DNA from: Pollutiaquabacter aromativorans
GTDB lineage: Bacteria; Bacteroidota; Bacteroidia; AKYH767-A; 2013-40CM-41-45
Reading direction: 5' to 3'
Assembly (NCBI GenBank): GCA_049177215.1
Contig: CP185379.1
Span: 992,001-1,056,000 of the forward strand
Length of the DNA: 64,000 nt
The notes under the pieces: model-generated
Seen by the model: only the letters and a program-made list of their open reading frames with translations
The model's database searches: none
What the model was told of the DNA's origin: nothing
Shown here: positions 8,274-19,700 of the stretch, piece by piece
How positions within the stretch are numbered: the first letter of the stretch is position 1
How the letters are laid out: each line of letters begins with the position of its first letter
Made by a program: the position numbers and the translations under genes

Positions 8274-10979
8274 TCAGATTCCGACCGATGCGTGTTTCCT
8301 CCGGATGCCGTACGTAAGGATCCGGTCAATGAATTCATACGGTTTGTATCCGGCTAAAGCGGTTTGGTGGAAGATGCAGGTTGCCGGCGTCATGCCCGGC
8401 AGGCTGTTGACCTCGATGAAAATCACCTCTACTTTCCCATTCGGGAAAACGCGAACGAACGCATCGATCCGCGCATATCCTTCCACATTGAGGAGTTCCG
8501 CGGCTTTTTGCAATTCCCGCTTCACGATCTCTGAAATCCTGTTCCGTTCCTTCGGATCCCTTGCATAGCGCGCCGGGGTGATATTCTGACCTTCACCTGC
8601 CAGGAACTTCTCTTCCAGGGAAAGCACGTCGCCTTCCGACAAGGCTTCGGATGCTTCGAAGACTTCGTACACCCTTTTCCCGCGATCATCGAGGCTGGTC
8701 ATGAGGCCACCGGTGATTTCCAGAAAATGCGCGGCGTCTTTCCTGGTTACCAACTCTTCGAGCAGGAATTGTCGTTTTCTTGGAAACTCCTCCTTTGCTT
8801 TCAACTGCAAGACCGATGCCGGCCCGGCCAGCAGGTCTTCTTCGACCCGGAAGATCATTTCCGAGAATGCCCGCAAATCATCTTCGTTCCGGATCTTCTT
8901 CACCGCGCTGCTGCAACCGTCATCAACGGGTTTTGCGATAAACGGAAAGGGGAAGCGTTGGATGATGGAGCGATAAAACCCTTCCGGATCACGTTTCCAT
9001 TCCTCCCGGTCGGCCAGCGCGTGACGTGCAACCGAAAATCCATTGCGCATCAGCAGTTCGTTCGTTTCGTATTTATTGATGGTGATGCGCGAAGAATCGG
9101 TCCCCGATCCATTGTAGGGCAAGCCCACCGCTTCCAGCCGTTTCTGGATCTCGCCGTCCTCGCCCGGACGGCCGTGGAGCGCGATGAAGACGACATCGGC
9201 GATCTCGGCCAGGTCGTGGTAGGAGATTTTTCTCGGATGAAGGACGTTCCGTTGGTCGGTATACTCGCTGGTGATCCCTTCGCATTCCTGCATGATCTCC
9301 CGGATGACCGGGTGCACCTTGTGGTGCTGGACGAGGTGCCGGATATCGTCGGCGTTATCCTTGAGCATCAGGTTCACCGGAATCTGCCAGAGTTCGTGTT
9401 CCTGTTCGTCGCCGGTGAGGAAAACCGGGAAGGGTTCGTAATGGTCAGAACTCGACAGTTTCTCGTACACGTTCCTGCCACTTTCAACGGAGATATGTCG
9501 TTCAGAAGAATAGCCGCCCATGATCACGGCTACCCGGGTTTTAGCATTCTCCAATTGGCGTAAACCCGCCAGTCCGGCGTCCATGCGTTTAAGCAAGGCC
9601 GGTGTCCGGACGATTTCCTTCAGGTCATGATTGCGTTCCCAGAGGGAAGTACGGATGATGTATGTCAGGAACTGTGAGGGGTTTAGTCCGATCTCGGCTG
9701 CCTGGTGAAAGAAGAATGATGAGGGCATCATACCCGAGGTGGTATTCGGGTCGTTCAGGAAGACGCGGCCGTCCTGCGTCATGAACCCGTCGATGCGGGC
9801 GTAGACGCCGAAATGCAGTTGGAGAAAGAGGCGTTCACATTCTTTCCGGATCTGGCGTATCTGATCATCGGGAAGTTCGATGGGTGTGATCTTTCTCGAT
9901 AAACCCGGCAGGTACTTGGAGCGATAGTCGAATAACTCGCGGCCTTTGCGAATTTCGGTGGGTGGCAAGGCTACCGGTGTACCGTTTGCATTCCGGATGA
10001 CGATGCAGGAGAACTCCTTTCCATCGATGAATTGCTCTACCAGCACTTCGGTGTCGGCATCCAGGCCTTCGAGGAGTACCGACTCGGTTCCACTCGCGAA
10101 GCGGTTATCCAGGAATCGCAGCAGATCTTCCGGGTGATAGAGTATGGTGCATTCAGTACCCGCGGTACAACGGACGGGCATACCGATCCCTTCGCGGATG
10201 TCACAGAGTGAACGGAGTTCAGCAAGCTTGTGGTCGTGGTCCAGCCCTTTCCATTCTTCCTGACTGATCCGTTGTCGGAAGAAGGCGAGTTCGATCGCTT
10301 CCGCGAGTCGGGCCGGATCTTCGGCGGAAAGGATCGTGACACCGATGGATGAACCCTGATTGGCCGGCTTTACGACGCAGGGATATCCGATCTCGTCGCG
10401 GATCTTCGTGATAATACCACCGGCGGTCATGGGTTCCGCCCACTCCGAACGACGAATGGAAAAATTGGCGGGTCCGGGGAAGCCGGCTTCGTGCATCAGG
10501 CTTTTCTGGATCGCCTTGTTGATGCCGATGGCGGAAGAGAGGATGCCGGAGCCTGAATAAGGAATGCCGTAGAATTCCAGGAGACCCTGGATCCGACCGT
10601 CTTCTCCGAACGGACCGTGCAGGCAGAGGAAGGCGAAATCAATCAGCTCATTCAGTTGGTCGGGAAGGACTTTCTTGCCGATTTCCCTGATGAGGCGGTC
10701 CTGTAGTTCCCGGTCCGGTTTGCCCAGGCTTTCGGCATAGACCTGGAATTCGTTCGGGCTATCGGGTAATTGATCGACCGGCGGATAAAAATCCCGAATG
10801 CTTCCTTTGTAGATGAAGTGCCAATCGAGCAGCACGAAATTGTTGAAGCTGTCGACAAAAATGGGTACTGCTTCGAATAGTGATTTGTTCAGATTGTCGT
10901 ATACGGTTCTCCCGCCGGCGAACGATACTTCGCGTTCGCGGCTGTTGCCACCGAAAAATATACCGATGCGGATCTTCAT
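8274..10979 (-). CDS. Tandem (double-length) D-alanine-D-alanine ligase family protein
   Basis: 901 residues, about 2.5 times a normal Ddl. The first half (about 1-480) begins KIRIGIFFGGNSREREVSF and contains YSGSGILSSAIGINK, VVKPANQGSSIG and NDPNTTSGMMPS. The second half (about 485-901) restarts with VAVIMGGYSSERHISVESG and contains YNGSGTDSSRITINK, FIAKPVDDGCSSA and FIEVNSLPGMTP. Each is an N-terminal domain plus ATP-grasp fold. Ddl joins two D-alanines with ATP for peptidoglycan. The second half has the better-conserved metal/product-site motif (EVNSLPGMTP); the first has NDPNTTSGM. One half may therefore be the main catalyst, or the two may use different substrates. It is first in the operon with PASTA, T9SS cargo and rluD genes. 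Confidence 0.88.
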   Translation of the reverse strand: MKIRIGIFFGGNSREREVSFAGGRTVYDNLNKSLFEAVPIFVDSFNNFVLLDWHFIYKGSIRDFYPPVDQLPDSPNEFQVYAESLGKPDRELQDRLIREIGKKVLPDQLNELIDFAFLCLHGPFGEDGRIQGLLEFYGIPYSGSGILSSAIGINKAIQKSLMHEAGFPGPANFSIRRSEWAEPMTAGGIITKIRDEIGYPCVVKPANQGSSIGVTILSAEDPARLAEAIELAFFRQRISQEEWKGLDHDHKLAELRSLCDIREGIGMPVRCTAGTECTILYHPEDLLRFLDNRFASGTESVLLEGLDADTEVLVEQFIDGKEFSCIVIRNANGTPVALPPTEIRKGRELFDYRSKYLPGLSRKITPIELPDDQIRQIRKECERLFLQLHFGVYARIDGFMTQDGRVFLNDPNTTSGMMPSSFFFHQAAEIGLNPSQFLTYIIRTSLWERNHDLKEIVRTPALLKRMDAGLAGLRQLENAKTRVAVIMGGYSSERHISVESGRNVYEKLSSSDHYEPFPVFLTGDEQEHELWQIPVNLMLKDNADDIRHLVQHHKVHPVIREIMQECEGITSEYTDQRNVLHPRKISYHDLAEIADVVFIALHGRPGEDGEIQKRLEAVGLPYNGSGTDSSRITINKYETNELLMRNGFSVARHALADREEWKRDPEGFYRSIIQRFPFPFIAKPVDDGCSSAVKKIRNEDDLRAFSEMIFRVEEDLLAGPASVLQLKAKEEFPRKRQFLLEELVTRKDAAHFLEITGGLMTSLDDRGKRVYEVFEASEALSEGDVLSLEEKFLAGEGQNITPARYARDPKERNRISEIVKRELQKAAELLNVEGYARIDAFVRVFPNGKVEVIFIEVNSLPGMTPATCIFHQTALAGYKPYEFIDRILTYGIRRKHASVGI

Positions 10980-11026
10980 GGTTGGAATGACGTTCCGGCA
11001 GGGAATCGTCCATTCGCAAAGTTAAC

Positions 11027-11066
11027 GAAAACGCCCCCCGTCGGATTGCTCCCGGGAGGCGTTTTC
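11027..11066 (-). terminator. Terminator after the prolyl oligopeptidase gene
   Basis: GAAAACGCC (11027-11035) pairs with GGCGTTTTC (11058-11066), extended by CCC/GGG across one mismatch. The hairpin lies 23 bases beyond the stop of the minus-strand peptidase gene and separates it from the ligase operon. On the minus strand the stem ends in a short T-run. Confidence 0.75.
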
Positions 11067-11088
11067 CCCTTGTTTTTGTTCAAAAGTG

Positions 11089-13221
11089 TCACCAGCTCAT
11101 GCCGAGATTCTTCATCAGGAAGGTGAAGATATCGCTCTGTTCTTCGATTTGCTTGGCAACGGGTTTGGATGACCCCAGGGCTGTGGTGGAGGCATGTCCG
11201 GAGTTGACGTCGACGCGGATCATCACGGGCTGGTCTCCCTTGTATTTTTCCTGCAATGTGGCAGTGAACTTGAAGGAGTGAGCCGGCACCACACGGTCAT
11301 CATGGTCACCGGTGGTGACCAGGGTGGCCGGGTAATCGACGCCTTCCCGGATGTTATGCAGGGGGGAATAATTCAACAGGTAATGGAACTGCGTGGAGTC
11401 TTCGCTGGAACCATAGTCGCCTTTCCAGGCCCAGCCGATCGTAAACTTGTGATAGCGCAACATGTCGAGCACACCGACCGTCGGCAAAGCGACGCCAAAT
11501 AGATCGGGGCGTTGCAGCATACAGGCACCGACCAGCAGTCCTCCATTGGATCGCCCGCCAATGCCGATCTTCCTGGGGGCCGTGTATTTTTCCTTCACCA
11601 GGTATTCGCCGGCCGCGATGAAGTCATCGAAGACGTTTTGCTTCTTCAATTTGGTGCCGGCTTCATGCCAGGCTTCTCCGTACTCGCCACCACCGCGAAT
11701 ACAGGGTTGAGCGAAGATGCCGCCTTTTTCCAGGAAGACCAGTCGCTCGATCTTGAACTCCGGGGACTTCGAAACATTGAAACCGCCGTAGCCGAAGAGC
11801 AGGACAGGGTTGTTTCCATCGAGTACGAGGCCTTTCTTGTGGACGATGAACATCGGGATTTTTGTGCCGTCCTTACTGGTATAAAATACCTGTTTGGTTT
11901 CGTAATCGCCGGCGTTAAAGGCGAGTTGAGGTTGAAAGAAGACCGATTGTTTCCGCTCCTTCAGATCATAACGATAGATCGTGGAAGGCATGGTGAAGGA
12001 GGAGAGGGAGTAAAATAAATTGGCGTCTTTCCTGCTGGCGGAAAGCTGATCCACCGTTCCGATGGTAGGCAGCGGAATGTCGTAGAGGAATTTACCTGCT
12101 TTGGAATATACCTTCAGGACGCTGTAAGCATCGTGCATATAACGAACGATGATCTGGTTGTTGCCGACCGTGGCTTCCTGCAATACGTCTTCCTGTTCAG
12201 GAATCAGTTCTTTCCACTGAATAGCGGGGTCATCAGCATTGATCCAGACTAACCGATAGCGAGATGCATTCTTATTGGTCCTGACCAGCAACCAGGAGCT
12301 GTCATTATCGATTACCTCGTAATCATTTTGGAAATCCCGTACGAGTTTTACAATGCCTTTTTTAGGATTTTGGAGGTCACGGACAATGAGGCTGTTTCCA
12401 CTTGTACCTTCTGATCCGTAAATGATCAGATACCGAGAATCATCCGTAACCGACGCGTTGAAATTTCTAAGCGGGAATGGACGTTCCTGATAGATCAATT
12501 TGTCTTTCGATTGCGGAGTGCCCACGAAGTGGTAATAGATCTGATGTCCTGCATTTTTACCTTTCAGTTTGTCACTTTCGGAAGGTTCGGGATAACGGGA
12601 ATAATAAAACCCTTTGTCGCGCCAGGAGATGGAGGAGAATTTGACCCAGCGGATGGTATCCTTCATTTGTGTTCCGGTGAAGACGCTCTTGACGTAGATT
12701 TCGTTCCAGTCGCTTCCTGCACGGGCAATGGAATAGGCCAGGAGACTGCCATCCTTGGATGGCACGGCGGCATTGACATTGATCGTGCCATCTGAAGACA
12801 TGGTGTTCGGATCCAGGAACGGGATACCCGGTTTGTCGAATGCCGGCAGACGTTTGAGGACAAACTGATTCTGCAATCCGTCATTGGTATAAACGAAGTA
12901 CTGTTTGCCACCCTTGAAAGGAACGGACGACTTCGCGAAATTCCACAGGCTGGTCATTCGTTTTCGGACTTCCTCGCGAAACGGAATGGACGACAGATAG
13001 GCTTCCGTCACCTTGTTTTCTTCCGTTACCCAGGCTGCAGTTTCTTCCGAACGGTCATCTTCCAGCCAGCGATACGGATCATCGATGGTGGTTCCGAAGT
13101 AGGTGTCTTTTTGGTCGACTTTCCTGGCCGCAGGGTAGTGAAAGGGCTGGGCGTTCAGGGTTTGCGGGAGAATGGTCAACAAGAAGTAGACGGCCGCAAT
13201 GCGGATAACGGGATGCTTCAT
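11089..13221 (-). CDS. Secreted prolyl oligopeptidase (S9A family)
   Basis: 710 residues. A signal peptide (1-24, LTILPQTLNA-Q) is followed by an S9 N-terminal beta-propeller domain (about 30-430, beginning YPAARKVDQKDTYFG and DPYRWLEDD) and an alpha/beta hydrolase domain. The nucleophile is in GGRSNGGLLVGA, the acid in TGDHDDRVVPAHSFKF and the histidine in NSGHASTT. The family cuts peptides after proline and excludes large proteins. No T9SS tail is present, so periplasmic location is expected. The gene has its own terminator and lies upstream of the ligase operon. Assignment to S9A is firm; physiological substrates are unknown. Confidence 0.93.
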   Translation of the reverse strand: MKHPVIRIAAVYFLLTILPQTLNAQPFHYPAARKVDQKDTYFGTTIDDPYRWLEDDRSEETAAWVTEENKVTEAYLSSIPFREEVRKRMTSLWNFAKSSVPFKGGKQYFVYTNDGLQNQFVLKRLPAFDKPGIPFLDPNTMSSDGTINVNAAVPSKDGSLLAYSIARAGSDWNEIYVKSVFTGTQMKDTIRWVKFSSISWRDKGFYYSRYPEPSESDKLKGKNAGHQIYYHFVGTPQSKDKLIYQERPFPLRNFNASVTDDSRYLIIYGSEGTSGNSLIVRDLQNPKKGIVKLVRDFQNDYEVIDNDSSWLLVRTNKNASRYRLVWINADDPAIQWKELIPEQEDVLQEATVGNNQIIVRYMHDAYSVLKVYSKAGKFLYDIPLPTIGTVDQLSASRKDANLFYSLSSFTMPSTIYRYDLKERKQSVFFQPQLAFNAGDYETKQVFYTSKDGTKIPMFIVHKKGLVLDGNNPVLLFGYGGFNVSKSPEFKIERLVFLEKGGIFAQPCIRGGGEYGEAWHEAGTKLKKQNVFDDFIAAGEYLVKEKYTAPRKIGIGGRSNGGLLVGACMLQRPDLFGVALPTVGVLDMLRYHKFTIGWAWKGDYGSSEDSTQFHYLLNYSPLHNIREGVDYPATLVTTGDHDDRVVPAHSFKFTATLQEKYKGDQPVMIRVDVNSGHASTTALGSSKPVAKQIEEQSDIFTFLMKNLGMSW

Positions 13222-13424
13222 AGGTGGTTTAGGTCTTGCGAATTTACGGTTCTTTCCGCCGCTCGGGAAACCCTAACACTCTTTAACGGAAATGGACGAT
13301 CCGGCTGATCGTGAAGAAGAATAGCGCCGGTTGCCGCACGGTTACCCGTCATTCCGGCGGCAAATCGCATCTTTTCGCCGTTTCACCCGTAATGATGCGA
13401 CGTTCACCCGGAATCATTCGCCCC

Positions 13425-13676
13425 ATGCCAACTAAAATTGAATCAGCTTCCAACCAGGTATATTTTGCCATCAGTAAGGACAATCAACTGATGGGATCAC
13501 ACGACTTCTATTCGAACAACTTCGTTCCAAAGACCGAACAGCAGTTGTCGCTCTTCGAGGACTTCAAGCGCCTGCGCATGTTGTTTGGAACGCCTCACCG
13601 GTTCGCCTATCTCCGCTCGCTGGCTCGGACGCGTAAGCATGTGCGAACGGTCTATCCTCCGGGCTGGAAGCCCTGA
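13425..13676 (+). CDS. Small hypothetical protein
   Basis: 83 residues starting MPTKIESASNQVYFA, ending in VRTVYPPGWKP. I do not recognise it. The composition is protein-like (mixed hydrophobic and charged residues, a basic C-terminal segment RSLARTRKHVR), and codon use resembles neighbours. The frame extends 38 codons further upstream, but that part (GCRTVTRHSGGKS) looks non-coding, so the internal ATG at 13425 is preferred. It sits alone in the 569-base gap between the peptidase start and the 3' end of the giant adhesin gene. A weaker frame lies on the other strand. Real coding status is uncertain. Confidence 0.45.
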   Translation: MPTKIESASNQVYFAISKDNQLMGSHDFYSNNFVPKTEQQLSLFEDFKRLRMLFGTPHRFAYLRSLARTRKHVRTVYPPGWKP

Positions 13677-13701
13677 GTCAGACAACGCTGCCCGGGAAAA
13701 A

Positions 13702-13740
13702 GGAAGAACCCCCAATTCCCGAAGGAACCAGGGGTCTTCC
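13702..13740 (-). terminator. Terminator after the giant PKD-repeat gene
   Basis: GGAAGA-CCCC arms (13702-13712 and 13731-13740) form a hairpin with one bulged base. Read on the minus strand, it is followed by CCTTTTTCCC. It lies about 50 bases beyond the stop of the 2569-residue gene. Confidence 0.6.
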
Positions 13741-13790
13741 CAAACACACCATGAAAAAAACGCACTTGGAAGTCCTATGCCGGCAGCAGA

Positions 13791-16700
13791 TTAGTAGATG
13801 ATACTGACGTGTCCAACCCATTCAGAGTATTTTCCGTCAATGCCCCAGCCTTTGATTTTATAGACATATGTATCGGTCTGGCATTTACGTCCTTCGTAGT
13901 AGCCGTCCCAGAAGCCGTCGATACCGTCCCAACTGGTCAGCAATTTGCCCCAGCGGTCGAATACCCAGACCTGGATGTTTTCCATGTTGGTGAAGACCGG
14001 CTTGAATACTTCGTTGATGCCGTCACCGTTCGGTGTAAAGCAATTCGGAGCAAACAAGGTGGATACCGGACGTACTTCAATTGATTTCAGGATCGTATCC
14101 CGGCAACCGTAGGTGTTCACGGTGATCAACAAGGCGGTATAGCTACCCGTATCCCGGTAAGTATGCACCGGGTTGATGTCGGTGGTGTTCACCGTGCCGT
14201 CCCCAAACTGCCATTGGAAGGCGGAGTATCCCTGCGATTGGTTCACGAACTGAACCGTCGGAGCGATATCTTCCAGTACTGAAGCATTCATACTGAAATC
14301 TGCCAGCGGTTGCGGATACACGCGGATAAGTCCCGGGACCATACGGCTGGCCTGACAGCCATGGTCGGTGACAACGGTCAAAGTGATGTCATACGAACCG
14401 CTTCCCGTATACAAGTGGGTCGGATTCCGGTCGGTAGAGACTGCGCCGTCGCCGAAATTCCAGAGCCAGCCGGTGATGGAACCGGTCGTGATGGCAGACT
14501 GATCGAACAACATAGCGTTGAGCGGCGCACAACCCTGGTAGCCGGAGTTGAGTTGGACGGTCGGATTCGGGTGAACCCGCACCGTACCGGTCGAACTTGC
14601 CATACAGCCGTTGTTGGAAACCGCAGTCAATACCACCGGATAAGTACCTGCCGCCTGATACGTATGACTGGCCTGAGGGGTAACGGCAGTTTGTCCGTCA
14701 CCGAAACTCCAAACGTACTGGCTGACCGATCCGGCCGTTATGGTCGTCGTATTGGCAAAGAGCGTGGTGGATGATTCACAGACATCATTACCCGTGAACG
14801 ATACACTCGGATTCGGATATACGTTCACACGCAGGAGGTCGGTTCCGACACATCCGTGATCGGAAGTGACGGTGAGTGTGACGTCATAGTTACCCGGGGT
14901 CAGGTAGGTGAAGTTTACGCTATCCGCGTTCAGGATAACGCCATTGCCGAGGTTCCAACTGTAGCTGACATTGCCACCGGTCTGACTGTTACCTGCATCC
15001 GCGAATTGGATCGGGTTGCCTACACAGACGTTGGAGGCCATGATGTCGGGCTGCGGTTTGCGGTAAATCTCCAGGCTATCGAGGTAGTCGCCGTCGCAAC
15101 CGAATGTCGATACGGTGGTCAGCGTTACGGTATACTGCCCGGGGTTGGTATAGGTGTGGCTCGGATTGCGCTGACTGGAGGTGGTGCCGTCGCCGAAGTT
15201 CCAGTTCCAGGAAGCTATGGTGCCGTCTTGCGCAGTCGTCTGATCCGTGAATTGGGTTGTTACTCCGAAGCAATTATCCTGCGTGGAGAAACGTGCTTCC
15301 GGACCTACATAAACCGCCATCAGGTCGGAAATGGTCGAACTGCAACCATGCTGCGATGTGACGGTGAGTGCTACCTGGTAACCACCCGGAGCCGGGAAGG
15401 TATGGGAAGGATTCGCCAGGTTGCTCGTGGTGCCATCGCTGAACGTCCAGCTCGAATTGACGGACCCACCACCCGGGAGATAGGAAAGATTGGTCAATTG
15501 GTTAGCACCGCCGAAGCAGACATTCGTGGATGTGAAGGCCGCGACAGGGTTCGGGAAGATGTTTACGTTCGACGCGAAAACATCCGTGCAACCGTTGTTG
15601 GTGGTGACCGTCAACTGTACCGGATACGTACCGGCGCCACCGTAGATGTGGACCGGTGTTCCGAGGGTGGAAGAGGAGTTGTCGCCAAAGGTCCAGTTCC
15701 AGTTCAGGATGCTGCCGCTGCTGACCGAGGACTGGTCAAGGAAGTCGGTCTCCGCGCCCTGACAAACGTCGGCGGCTGAGAATTGCGCGATCGGTAACGG
15801 GAAGATGGTTACACTCTGATGCGCGGTGTCGCGGCATCCGCGGTCCGAAGTAGCCACCAGCGTTACGGTATAAGTGCCGTCGGCATTATAAGCGTGGTTC
15901 GGTTGCTGACTGCTGGATACGGCGTTGTCGCCAAACATCCAGTACCAGGACGCGATGGAGCCGCTGCTAACGGTCGTTGTGTTCGTGATCGGAGTGCCCG
16001 ATTGAGCACAGGCTGGCGGTAATGAGAATTGTGCTTCCGGTATCGGGTACATCGTGAGCGTGCGGTTCACGGTGTCCGTACATCCGTATTGGGTTGTGAC
16101 GACCAACTGCGCAGTGAAGTTGCCGTCGCCGGCATAGGCGTGGATCGGAGATGCAAGCGTGCTTGTGTTGCCGTCGCCGAGGTTCCAGGCATAGCCCGTG
16201 ATCGAACCGTCGCTGCTGGTCGAATTGTTGACGAAGGGAACGGTCGATTGTGCGCAGGCGTTTTGCGTCGAGAAGGCGGCCTGTGGGAGTTCGTGTACCA
16301 GTGCCGTGGAGGTTACCGTATCGCGGCAACCGAAATTCGAGGTGACCACGAGCGTAGCGACGTAGGTTCCGGCATTGCTGTAACTGTGGCCGGGGGCGGC
16401 AACCGTCGAAGTCTGGTTGTCGCCGAACGACCAGGTCCAACCGGTGATCGTTCCACTGCTCACGGTCGATTGATCGGCGAATTGAGTCTGGTTGCCACGG
16501 CATACCGGCGTCGTGCTGAAGGCAGCTTGCGGATTCGGATGAATGGTAACGGGACCTGATACAGATGCACTGCAACCGGTTGCACTGGTAACCGTCAGGG
16601 ATACCGTATAACTACCGGGGTTCGTGTACGTATTGGTCGGCTGCTGCTGGGTTGATCCGGTACCGTTTCCAAACGTCCAGGCGTAGCTGGCAATGCTGCC

Positions 16701-19700
16701 TGAGCTGATGGTCGACTGGTTGGTGAAATTAAGGCTGGCGCCCGCACAAACCGCCGGAGCCGCGAACTGAGCAACCGGAAGCGGGTTGACAGCCACGTTG
16801 TGTACGATGGTCGCAGAACAACCGTTCGGATCCGTGATGGTTACATAGTAGAGCCCTGCGGTACCCGTACTGATCGATTGAGCCGTAGATCCCGTCGACC
16901 AGAGATAGGTAGCGCCGGGATTACCGGCATTGAGGATGGTATTCTGACCGGAACAGATCGCGGTGTTGGTCGGCGTTCCGGAGATCGAACCGCCAACGGT
17001 CACCTGTGTTGCGGCAAGTGCGGAGCAACCGAACGGACTGGTTACTACCACCGAGAAGGATCCGCTGTCGGAAACCGAAATGGTTTGCGTGGTCTCACCG
17101 GTCGACCACATGTAGGTAGCTCCCGGATTACCCGCATCAAGGTCCGTGCTGAATCCGGCGCAGACAAAGGTCGGGTAGAGGACAACCGTAGGAATCGGAT
17201 TTACCGTAACCCGTACGGTGTCACGTGCCTGACAACCGTTGTTGTCAGTACCCGTCACGACATAGGTGGAGTTCGTGCCCGGGGTGACGATAAGTGTCGA
17301 TCCACTGGTGCCTGTCGGTTGCCACTGATAATTTTGGGCACCACTGGCAGTCAGCGCGATCGAAGACCCGTTACAGATCGAATAATCCGGACCCGCATTG
17401 ACAGCAGGTAGATTGTTTACGGTGACCCGTACCGTATCGGTTGCCTGACAACCGTTTCCGTCCGTTGCCGTCAGGATATATTGTGTCGTAGTGTTCGGTT
17501 GCACCGTGATCGACGCGCTCGTCTGACCGCCGGGTGACCATTGATAGGTTGTGCCGCCACTCGCAGTCAGCATCGTGGTGGCGCCAATGCAAATCGAAGG
17601 GTCTACACCCGCATTGGCAATCGGTTGCGGATAGATGGAGACATTCACCTGATCCGAAGCGCTGCAACCATTTGCATCGGTCACCTGAACGGTGTAGGTG
17701 GTATTCGCAGAAGGCGTAACGGTTATGGAAGCGGTTGTTTGTGCACCCGGGGCCCAGAGGTAGCTGGTACCACCGCTGGCGCTGAGGTTCACGGAACCGC
17801 CCGGACAGAGCTGACGGTCAGCGCCGGCGGATACGACCGGTAGTGCATTTACGGTTACCGCCTGGGAGATGGTATCAGCACAGCCCTGGTTCGAAACCGC
17901 GATCAGGGAAACCTGATAGGTACCCGGCGTGCCGTATGTGTGGGAAGGAGTAGACTGGGTAGATGTGGAAGCGTCGTTGAAATCCCAGGACCAGGAAGTG
18001 ATCGAACCGGCTCCGATGGTGGAGGAGTTGGCAAAGGTCATCGGACTTCCGATACAGACGGGATTCGCTACGAAGCCTGCGACCGGTATCTCGTGAATCG
18101 CGACGGTCTGCGTGCTGCTGCTGGTACAGCCGCCTGCTGTCGTCACGGTGAGATCTACCGTATAGTTTCCAGGGCTGGAATAGCTGTGAACCGGATTGTG
18201 CGCGTTGGAATTGTTTCCATCGCCGAAATTCCAGGCATAAGTGACGATGTTGCCGCTGCTGACACTGGAATTGTCGGTAAACGTAGTCGGGGAACCGGCA
18301 CAGGCGCCGGGCGCCGTGAAAGCGGCGACCGGTAGCGGATTCACCTGAACGGGCTGCGTGATGCTGCTGATACATCCATTGACACTGGTTGCGGTAAGGC
18401 TTACCGAATAGGTGCCGGCCGCTGCATACGTTTCGCTGGGATTGCTGGCAAGCGTGGTGTCACCGTTACCGAAATTCCAACTGTAGCTCGAGATCGATCC
18501 TGATCCGATGCTGGAGGTATTGGTAAAAATGGTTGCACTGCCAAGACAGGCGGACGTTGCGGAGAAGGATACTACCGGAAGTGGGTTTACGTTCGCGGTG
18601 ACGGCGATCGATCCGGAACAACCGGAATTGTCCGTTACAATTACACTATAGCTACCCGGAGTATTGACCGAGATGGCCTGTGTCGTAGCGCCTGTGGACC
18701 ATTGGTAGTTCATACCAGAATAGCCTGCGTCCAGTGTCGCGCTGTCGCCCTGACAGAAACTCACATTACCCAGGTTGATCGTGATGGAGCTGCCAACGTT
18801 GATCGTCGCTGAGGCGGTAGTCGTGCAGCCCCAGGCATCGGTCAACGTGACGGCGTAGGTGCCACCTGTACTGACCGATAGCGTGCGTGTGGTATCTCCG
18901 GTAGGCGTCCAGTAATAGGATACGCTACCCGGACCCGCATCCAGCGTGGTGACCGAGCCTGCGCAAAGGAAGGAGGATTGCAGGTTTACCGGCGGGAGTG
19001 AATGAACATTCACATTTACGCTGGCTGTCGTCGAACAGCCATTGCCGTCGGAGACTTGAACATTATATGTGGTCGAACTACCCGGGTTAACGGTTATGGT
19101 GCCGGTCGTTGAACCGGTCGGTGTCCAAGTGTAAGTAGAGCCGCCACCCGCGGTCAGCGTAGCGGATCCGCCCTGGCAGATATCCACATCCGGGCTGATC
19201 GTCGCTACCGGCAGGCTGTTTACCGCTACATCCACCGTATCGCTGTTGGTACAACCGAATGCATCGGTTCCCACAACGGTATAGCTGGTGCTGACCGATG
19301 GGTCAACAGAAATGGTCGGACCGGTGAATCCGCCCGGATACCATACATAACTATTACCGCCGCTGGCGTTCAGCGTGGCGGCGTTACCTGCGCAGATTGC
19401 CACGTCGGCGCCGGCGGCGATGCGGGGTAGCGCCGTTACCGAAACACGGATCGTATCACTGATCGAGCAGCCATTGGCATCCGTGCCGATGACCACGTAG
19501 GTTGTTCCGGTCGTCGGGCTCACCGTAATGGTGCCACCCGTGTTTCCTCCCGGATTCCAGGTATAGGTCGTGCCACCGGAGGCGCTCAGTGTCGTACTTG
19601 CGCCGGCACAAATGGTCTGGTCGGCACCGGCATTGATTGCCGGAAGCGGGAACACCGTTACCGGGTTAACGACCGTGTCGATACAGCCGCCGGCGCTGGT

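Noticed and set aside
8261..8338. Longer N-terminus for the PASTA protein from ATG 8338
   Set aside because: It would overlap the ligase gene by 65 bases and place a long polar segment before the membrane anchor; the GTG at 8260 gives the usual short N-terminus and no overlap.
8727..9563. A 278-codon plus-strand frame opposite the D-Ala-D-Ala ligase gene
   Set aside because: The ligase frame has all family motifs across this region, and the antisense product resembles nothing known.
14856..15779. Several long plus-strand frames (up to 307 codons) opposite the giant PKD-repeat gene
   Set aside because: The opposite strand encodes continuous PKD modules with a T9SS tail. The antisense products are rich in Arg and Gly with repeated patterns caused by the repeats, without recognisable domains.
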